Assembly: GCA_028280345.1 (NCBI GenBank)
Contig: JANQLY010000002.1
Location: forward strand, 296,367 to 360,366
DNA: 64,000 nucleotides
Direction of reading: 5' to 3'
From: Pseudomonadales bacterium
GTDB lineage: Bacteria; Pseudomonadota; Gammaproteobacteria; Pseudomonadales; UBA7239
Shown: positions 44,587 to 53,900 of the stretch, one piece after another
Numbering within the stretch: the stretch's first letter is position 1
Layout: the number at the start of each line of letters is the position of its first letter
Made by a program: the position numbers and the translations under genes
Notes under the pieces: generated by a model
Databases searched by the model: none
What the model was told of the DNA's origin: nothing
What the model saw: only the letters and a program-made list of their open reading frames with translations

Positions 44587-44696
44587 GAGTGGATGAGAAC
44601 CACGGGTTCGACTAATTGCGCCAGCAATTTGCAACGAGCGCAGCGAAGCCCCACAGGGGGCGGGGCAACCCATAGGTTGCCCCGCTTAATCCACTC
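44587..44696. repeat. Insert between tRNA repeats, bounded by inverted GAGTGGAT/ATCCACTC
   Basis: Perfect 8-bp inverted ends (44587-44594 and 44689-44696) enclose a structured stretch, including 10-bp hairpin arms CGGGGCAACC (44661-44670) and GGTTGCCCCG (44675-44684). The right end overlaps the second tRNA repeat. No gene. Confidence 0.55.
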
Positions 44697-44742
44697 GTTC
44701 GTACCAATACCAAAAACCCGCCTGGTGCGGGTTTTTTATTGG
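44688..44742 (+). repeat. Direct repeat copy 2 (tRNA-Val 3' end remnant plus terminator)
   Basis: Contains a complete tRNA 3' end (from the T stem to CCA) and a second terminator (44716-44732), but no 5' half of a tRNA. Possibly an attachment-site-type duplication or a decayed tandem tRNA. Confidence 0.8.
44712..44738 (+). terminator. Second copy of the tRNA-Val terminator
   Basis: Same ACCCGC/CTGGT/GCGGGT hairpin with T-run as the copy 160 bp upstream. Confidence 0.8.
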
Positions 44743-44941
44743 CTGGAAACCTCCATTCCTTTTGTAATCAATAGGTTACTTGCTTTTTTTTAAGTCGATT
44801 AATAAGTGTGGACTTCGACACCCTGAATTAAGGTACTGGTGTTATATAAAAGGTCAGGCTATGATCTGGCGTTTAAAAAGCACACTAATAATTAACGTAG
44901 TCAAGCGGTATACGAAAGGACAAAGACAATAGGGGCATGCA
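44743..44941 (+). promoter_or_regulatory. Upstream region of the giant propeller gene
   Basis: 199 bp, AT-rich. A TATATAAA stretch near 44843-44850 could be a -10 element, but no good -35 is found at the right distance. GGGGC shortly before the ATG is the only ribosome-site candidate and is weak. Confidence 0.3.
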
Positions 44942-47900
44942 ATGAATCGCTACAGCTACTGCAGTTGGGTTACTTCTTTTTTCATCTATTTATCATTATT
45001 ACTACTACCGGCGACGGCACTATCACTGGATGTGGATAACGATACCCTGCCGGGTGAGTGGGAGTTATTTAACGGACTTAATCCTTACGCGCCGGATTAT
45101 CTGATCAGTGCGGGTACCCATGTCAGTTGTGGTATCGCTGATGGTGGTCCTGCGTGTTGGGGTAGCACGGGGTCCGGGCAAACATCTATTCCTGGGCTGA
45201 CTGATGTCCAACAATTTGCGGTGGGCTCGGCGCATGTCTGTGCACTCGATAGTACCGGTGTGGTGTGTTGGGGTGACAGCAGTAACGGTAAAACTACACC
45301 GCCTGCGATGACAGGGGTTACGCAGATCAGCTCGTTTAAAAATCATACCTGTGCGGTACATGATAGTGGTGTGAGTTGCTGGGGGGATAACGGCAGTGGT
45401 CAGACCTCGGTACCTGCGCTGGTAAATCCGACGCAAGTAACAGCGGGAGGGGCTCATAGCTGTGCGATTGATGATAATGGGGTTACCTGCTGGGGTTCTA
45501 ATGCCGATGGTCAATCTACGCCATCGGGTATTACGAATCCGGTCAGTGACCTTGTAGTAGGTGAAAGAAATAGCTGTGCGGTGAACCCGAATGGTAGTGT
45601 CAGTTGTTGGGGCTTGAATGGTCTGGGGCAATCGTCTCCCCCTGTGATGAGTGATGCGATTGCGGTGAGTGTGGGCCAAAACACGGCTTGTGCGTTGCGC
45701 GACAATGGTTCGACCTATGTCACCTGTTGGGGGGCAAGTGGTGCCGGCCAGGATGCACCGCCAGCACTGGATAATCCGATTCAGATTACTTCCGGTTATC
45801 AGCATAACTGTGCACTGGATGATGGGGGGATTAAATGTTGGGGAAGAAATTCTGAAGGGCAAACCAACACCGGGTCGCTGACGTTTGATATTGATGGTGA
45901 TGGTGTTGCGAATGGAACAGACAATTGTCGTTTGACGCCAAACGCAGGTCAGGAAGATGTCAATACAAACAGCATCGGAGACGCCTGTGAAGGTGATGAT
46001 GATCTGGATAACGATACTTTGCCCAATGATTGGGAAACCTTTATGGGGCGTAATCCGAATGTACCTGATTATTTGATCCAGGCGGGTTATCACACCACCT
46101 GTGGTAAAGATGAAAGCACTTTCTCTTGTTGGGGAGATGCTAATGACGGACAAAACACGATACCGTCATTGACTAACCTGAAACAGTTTGCCGTCGGGCG
46201 CGACCATGTGTGCGCACTGGATGATAATGGTGTGCAGTGTTGGGGTGATAGCGCTAATAACAAACTGAATGTACCTGCTGTCACTGGTGTTACGCAGATC
46301 AGTGCGTTTCAAAACCATACTTGTGCAATACATGATAGTGGCTTGATATGCTGGGGAAATAATACATCTGGTTATACCAACTACCCGATCTTTGCGAATC
46401 CGCAAAAAGTGGTCGCCGGGGGTAACCACACCTGTGCGTTGGATAATAACGGCGTGCAATGCTGGGGCAACGATAATACGTCCGGGCAATTGAATGTTCC
46501 GGTATTAACCAGTCCGACAGATCTTGCGGCAGGTCTGTCCAATAGCTGTGCCGTTCATAACAATGGTGCGGTTATCTGTTGGGGTTTGAACGGGTTAGAT
46601 CAGTCGAATCCACCGGCTATGTCTGATGCGATTGCGGTGAGCGTAGGGCAAAATACGGCTTGTGCATTGCGAGTTGATGCCAGTGGAAATAACTATGTAA
46701 CTTGCTGGGGCTCGGATGGTTCGGGGCAGGGCACGCCACCGCCGTTAGTGAATCCGGTACAGCTAACATCCGGTTATCAGCACAATTGTGCGCTTGATAA
46801 TGAAGGCATCAAGTGTTGGGGGCGTAATGCCGAAGGCCAAATTGATACGGCGGGCTTGTATTTCGATTCCGATGGCGATGGTACGGTTAACTCGGCAGAT
46901 ATTGAGCATCTCGTTCCGGAAAATCCCACGGATTATGATGAGGATGGTGTTGATAACGATACTGATAACTGCATCTTTGCACCGAACCCCTCCCAACTTA
47001 ATTTTGATAGTGATAGCGAAGGCGATGCCTGTGATCTGGATGACGATAATGACGGAACGCCGGATGTTGATGATGCTTTCCCGTATAACGCGGCGGAAGA
47101 TACTGACACAGATAATGATGGCATCGGTAACAATGCCGACTTTGATGATGACGATGATGGTGTGCCGGATGGTAGTGATGCGTTCCCGTTAGATCCCGCA
47201 GAATCCCTGGATACCGATAACGATGGCATCGGTAATAATGCGGATCTGGATGATGATGATGATGGTACGCCGGATGTTAGTGATGCGTTCCCACTGGATC
47301 CTGCCGAGGATGCCGATACGGATACAGACGGTATTGGTAACAACGCGGATGAAGATGATGACGGCGATGGTGAGCCGGACATCACCGATGCTTACCCACT
47401 GGATCCCACAGAAACCGTTGATACCGATGGTGATGGTATCGGGGATAACGCAGACCCCGATGCAGATAATGATGGTATAGCAGACAGTGTTGATCCGTAT
47501 CCCACCGATGATACAGCACCACAGATTCCGCAGTTTACGATAAACGGCGATAGTGCTGATGATCACCTCGGGGCTTCAGTGAGTGGTACCGGTGATATTA
47601 ATGGCGACGGCTTTTCAGATGTTGTGGTAGGTGCCCACAAAGGGGATGGCAGCGTGGCTGATGCGGGTTTTGCGCGTATTCATTCAGGTATCAATGGTGC
47701 GGTGCTTTATACCTTCCTTGGCGATGATGCAGATGATTTCTTTGGTTGGTCTGTGAGTGATGCGGGGGATGTCAATAATGACGGGGTGAATGATGTCATT
47801 GTTGGTGCGAATCAGGATGATGATAACGGTACGGATTCCGGTAGTGCGCGTGTGTTCTCCGGCATTAACGGTACTGTGCTCTATACCTTCTACGGTGATA

Positions 47901-50900
47901 GTGCAGGTGATCAGTTCGGTTACTCAGTGAGTGGTGCCGGTGATATTAATGGTGATGGCTACGCGGATCTCGTAGTTGGCGCATTTGAAGATGATAACAA
48001 CGGGGATGCATCCGGTAGTGCGCGGGTATTTTCAGGTTTTGACGGCTCGGTGTTGTATACCTTTGATGGTGATGCGAGCAAAGACCGCCTCGGCCACTCC
48101 GTCAGTGGAGCTGGAGATATTAATAATGATGGTTATGGTGATGTAATTGTTGGTGCGCCATATGATGATAACAATGGCGCAAGCTCCGGTATGGCGCGAG
48201 TTTACTCCGGTGTTGATGGTTCAACCCTGTATACCTTTGATGGTGATGACGCTGCCGATTTGTTTGGTTACTCGGTTAGTGATGCCGGCGATATCAATAT
48301 GGATGGTTATGCTGATGTTATTGTGGGTATTCAACTGGATGACGACGGTATGCTTGATGCCGGTGGTGCGCGGGTATTCTCCGGTATTGACGGCTCGACT
48401 TTATACACTTTCTACGGCGAGGAAAGCTTTGAGCGCTTTGGTAATTCGGTGAGTGGTGCTGGTGATGTAGATAAGGATGGCACGCCGGATCTGATGGTTG
48501 GTGCTGATCACAATAGCAGTAAAGCCTATCGTACTGGACGTATCAATATTTTCTCGGGTGCAGATGGTGCGCGACTTTATGATATCTATGGTGACAGTGC
48601 TGATGATCGCTTTGGTTATAGTGTTAGTGCCTTGCCAGTGTTGCAGCAGGATGGTATTCCTGCTATCGCCGTGGGTGCCTGGGCGGATGACAACACTGGC
48701 ATACTGTCAGGCAGTGTACGTATTTATCGCTTTGAGCTCGACGAAGATCAGGATGGTATGCCCGATGATTGGGAGAACACCTATGCACTTGATCCACAGA
48801 ATGCCGGCGATGCGACCCAGGATGCGGATAACGATAATCTAACCAACCTTCAGGAATATCAGCTTGGCACTAACCCGTTACGTGCCGATAGTGATGGTGA
48901 TGGACTGAACGATGATGCGGAAGATGCCAACCTTAATGCGTTGGTTGATCGCGGTGAAACCAACCCGGCCAAAGCAGATACAGATGGCGATGGATTAAAT
49001 GATTACGATGAGATTAATGTTCACTCCACTTTTCCATTGGTTGCAGACAGCGACTTCGATACTTTGCCGGATGGCGTTGAAATTGCTCTTGGTACCAATC
49101 CGCTGCACGCTCAGTATCAGATAACCTCGGGCGGCTTCCATAGTTGCGCCATGGATGACAATGGCGTGAGCTGTTGGGGCTCCAATGCTGATGGTCAGAC
49201 CAGTGTGCCGATATTACATAACCCGCGAGATATCTCCGCAGGTAAAAATCACACCTGTGCCGCTGATGATTATGGTGTTGATTGCTGGGGTAGTGATGCA
49301 GCGAATCAAAGCTCAGTTCCAGGTATGTCCAATGCAGTCAAGGTGGCGGCGGGTGAGCTGCATAGCTGTGCAATAGATGATAGTGGTGTGCAATGCTGGG
49401 GTGATAATTTCTTTGATCAGCGCAATGTGCCGGTGCTAAACAATCCGCAGGATATCGATGCGGGTGATCACCATACGTGTGTGTTGGATGAAAATGGTGG
49501 TGTGAATTCTGTTGTATGTTGGGGTTATAACTCTGATGGTCAAACAGATGTGCCGCCATTAACCAATCCGTGGTATGTGAGTGCCGGACGTCGTTTTAGC
49601 TGCGCGGCAGATGATAATGGCTTCCAGTGTTGGGGGTTGAATGATTATGGGCAATCAACTGCGCCGGTACAAAGTAGTCAGGCCCACACAGTAGATGCCG
49701 GTGGTTTTAATGCTTGTGGAGTCTATGCCAACGGCGTGTTGTGCTGGGGGGCTAATGGTAGTGGACAGTCCGATGTGCCAATATTGATCAAGCCGGCTGC
49801 TGTGGCTACCGGAGAATCCCATAGCTGTGCGCTAACTGATGCGGGTGTAGTTTGCTGGGGGCTTGATAGCAATGGTCAGGCTACACCGTCGTTTACGGAT
49901 ATGGATCCCGATGGCGATGGCTTGCGCTATAACCAGGAAGCATCGCTGGGAACCGATATTTACAATGCTGACAGTGATGGAGATGGTATTGATGACGGGG
50001 TGGAGGATGCGAACAATAATGGCATCGTTGATGTTAATGAAACTGACCCTGCGAACAGTGATACCGATGGTGATACGCTCAGTGATTTTGTTGAGATAAC
50101 AGTTTACAGCTCCAATCCATTGTTGGCGGATACTGACCATGATGGAGTGCCGGATGCCAGTGAGTTGGTATTTGGTATGAACCCGTTCCTGCCTGAATAT
50201 CTGGTGGATGCCGGGGCTTACCATAACTGTGCGCTCGATGAGAACGGTATTGTCTGTTGGGGGGATAACAGTAGTGGGCAGACCAATGTACCAGTATTAA
50301 CCAATCCGGTGGCTGTGTCTGCGGGTGCACGACACAGTTGTGCGATTGATGATAGCGGTGTCGTTTGCTGGGGGGAAGATGTGTTTGGCCAGGGAACTCC
50401 GCCAGTGTTATCAAATCCGGTACAAGTGTCGGCGGGTGAGCTGCATAGTTGTGCAATCGATGTTAACGGTGGTTCAAGAAGTGTTGTGTGTTGGGGTAAT
50501 GACACCTATGGTCAGGGCAGTGTGCCTGCGTTGAATAATCCACAGCAGGTAGCGGCTGCCAACTACCACACTTGTGCGCTTGATGAGGATGGGGGTATTA
50601 CGAGTGTGGTGTGCTGGGGGTATAACGTCGACGGACAAACCACCGTACCCTCACTGAATTTCCCGTCGCTGATCAGTGTTGGTAATCGTTTTAGTTGTGC
50701 CGTGGATGCTAATGGTTTGAGTTGTTGGGGTCGCAACGGGCATGGCCAGACCGATGTGCCGGTACTCACTGGTGCCTATGCAGTTGCTGCAGGTGGTTAT
50801 CACACCTGTGGTATCGATATTAATGATGCTTCCTGCTGGGGTAATAACGGTGATGGCCAATCCATGCCGCCAGCACTCAGTGATATCAGTGCTGTGACCA

Positions 50901-53900
50901 CGGGTGAGTTTCATAGCTGTGCATTGAGCAGTGCCGGTGTGACCTGTTGGGGGAATGATGGTTTTGGCCAAAGCACCGTAGCGCCGTTGTTTATTGATCC
51001 GGATAACGATGGTGTGAGTAATCCTCAAGAAGCCCTGCTCGGTACTGATGGTTTTAACAGGGATAGTGATGGTGATGGTATCGATGATGGTGTCGAAGAT
51101 GCGAATCAGAACGGTATTGTTGATGGGGGTGAAACGGATCCGGCTGATGATGATTCGGATAACGATGGCTTTAGCGATGGCGATGAAATCAATGTGTTTG
51201 GTACTGACCCATTGGCGGCGAATAATGACACCGATGGTGATGGTGAGCCGGATGACTATGATATAGACGACGATAATGACGGTACGCCAGATGTCAGTGA
51301 TCCGTTCCCGCTTGATGCGTCTGAAAATAATGATGCTGATGGAGATGGCATCGGTGATAACGCAGATCGTGATGATGATAACGACAGTGTGGCGGATGTG
51401 GTTGATCCGGATCCTTTTGATGATCAGGTGCCGTATCTGCCACAGTACACAGTCGATGGTATAGCGACAGATGATCACTTTGGTGTGGCTGTCGGTGCAG
51501 CTGGAGATATTAACAGTGATGGAACAGCAGACTTTATTGTTGGTGCCTACAAATCAGATGTCAGTGGGTTTGATTCGGGGCAGGCCCAGGTGTTCTCGGG
51601 TGCTGATGGTGCACTGATTTATACCTTTAATGGTGATTCAAGTGAAGACTATTTTGGTCGTGCTGTAGCCGGGGCTGGTGATGTTGATAATGATGGTATT
51701 GATGACTTTGTTGTCGGTGCCTATGGCGACGACGACAATGGTGCGCAATCCGGAAGTGCGCGTGTCTTCTCCGGCGCCGATGGCTCTGTGCTCTATACTT
51801 TCTACGGTGATAATGCCGGTGATCTGTTTGGTTATGCAGTAAGCAGTGCGGGTGATGTGAATAACGACAATTACGACGATATTGTTGTTGGTGCTTATGA
51901 AGATGATAACAACGGTGATCGTTCCGGTAGTGTCAGGGTGTTTTCCGGTCAGGACGGTAGTGTTCTCTATACCTTTAACGGCGATAGTACGCTGGATCGT
52001 CTCGGCTTTTCCGTGAGTGATGCCGGTGATGTTAATGGCGATGGTTACGGTGATGTTGTCGCGGGTGCACCGTTTGATGACAATAACTGGGCGAGCTCCG
52101 GTAGTGCGAAAATATTCTCCGGTATTGATGGCAATGTGCTCTATGTCTTTAATGGCGATGGCCCGAATGATCTGTTTGGTCATGCCGTGAGCGGTGCCGG
52201 TGATGTCAACAACGATGGTTTCGATGATGTGATTATCGGTGCCTACGGCGATGATAATAGCGGAACAGATACCGGTAGTGCGCGAGTGATCTCCGGTTGG
52301 GATGGTACGACGTTATTTACTATTGACGGTGAACGCGATTATGCACGCCTTGGCTTTGCTGTTGGTGAGGCGGGTGATATCAATAACGATGGCTACGATG
52401 ATGTTATTGTCGGTGCGGATAAAAACGATATTACCGGGTTTAATGCCGGTGCGGCGCGTATTTACTCCGGTCTGGATGGCGGCTTCCTTTATACCTTCTA
52501 TGGTGAAGGTGCAGAAGATCACTTTGCTTATTCAGTCAGTATGTTGCCGGTGGTGATTCAGTACGGTACGCCATCTGCGGTGGTGGGTGCCTGGGGAGAT
52601 GATAATAATGGTGATACATCTGGTTCAGTGCGTGTTGTGAGTTTCTCGGTGGATGTTGATCTCGATGGTATGCCGGATGCCTGGGAAGATCAGTACGGGC
52701 TTGATAAAAACAGTGCAGCTGATGCCGTATTGGATAACGATACAGATGGTCTGTCCAACCTGAAGGAGTTCCAGCTCGAAACCAACCCGACACTGGCAGA
52801 TTCCGATAGCGATGGCCTGGATGATGGTGTGGAAGATGCTAACCAGAACGGTTCGTTTGATGTGGGTGAAACCGATGCGACCGATCCTGATACTGATGGT
52901 GATACTTTTAGTGATGGTGATGAAGTGAATGTCTTTGGAACTGATCCTCTCGTTATTGATAGTAACTTTGATGGCGACGGTTTGCCGGACTCTTACGATG
53001 ATGACGACGACAATGATGGGGTGCCTGATGTCAGTGATCTGTTCCCGTTAGATCCGTCCGAAGCGACAGACTACGATAACGATGGTGTTGGTGATAACGC
53101 TGATCTTGATGATGATAATGATAGCGTTGCGGATATCGTTGATCCGGGGCCTCAGAATAACGCTTTGCCTTATTTGCCTGCCTATAGTGTAGATGGTGTG
53201 GAAGCTGATGATCATTTCGGTGTGTCTGTGGCTGAAACTGGTGATATCAATGGTGATGGTGTCTCTGACTACATTGTTGGTGCATACAAGGCTGACACAA
53301 GTAACGGTGTGGATTCCGGAGAAGCTCAGGTGTTCTCCGGTGCTGATGGTGTGTTGATCTATACGTTTAAGGGATTTGTTGCTGAAGACTATTTTGGTCG
53401 TTCTGTCGCTGGTGCCGGCGATGTGAATAATGATGGCGTTAATGACTTTATTGTGGGTGCTTATGGTCGGGATGGAAATGGTAATCAGGCTGGTGCTGCT
53501 TATATTTATTCTGGTGCAGATGGCAGTCTTCTTTATGACTTCCATGGCGATAGTGCCGGAGATTTATTTGGTGCGTCAGTTGATGGTGCCGGTGATGTGA
53601 ATAACGATGGTTATGATGACATGATTGTCGGTGCCTATGAGGATGATAATAATGGCGATCGCTCCGGTAGTGCGCGGGTTTTCTCCGGTGCCGATGGCTC
53701 CATTCTGTATACCTTTAATGGTGATAGCTTGCTGGATCGCCTGGGTTTCTCAGTCGCCGGTGCAGGTGATGTGAATAGCGATGGCTATGCTGATGTGATT
53801 GCCGGTGCGCCGTTCTCTGACAATGTCTGGGTAAGTTCCGGTAGTGCCAAGGTGTTCTCGGGTATTGATGGCTCGGTTCTCTATACTTTTAACGGAAGTG

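Noticed and set aside
44470..44742. Two complete tandem tRNA-Val genes
   Set aside because: The downstream copy has only the 3' half; no D arm or anticodon arm is present.
45065..46153. 362-residue minus-strand frame opposite the giant gene, and similar frames at 50651-51478, 51638-52183 and 62296-62748
   Set aside because: Repetitive Asp/Gly codons (GAT, GGT) leave open antisense frames of Ile/Thr/Ser; they mirror the propeller repeats and lack starts with ribosome sites.
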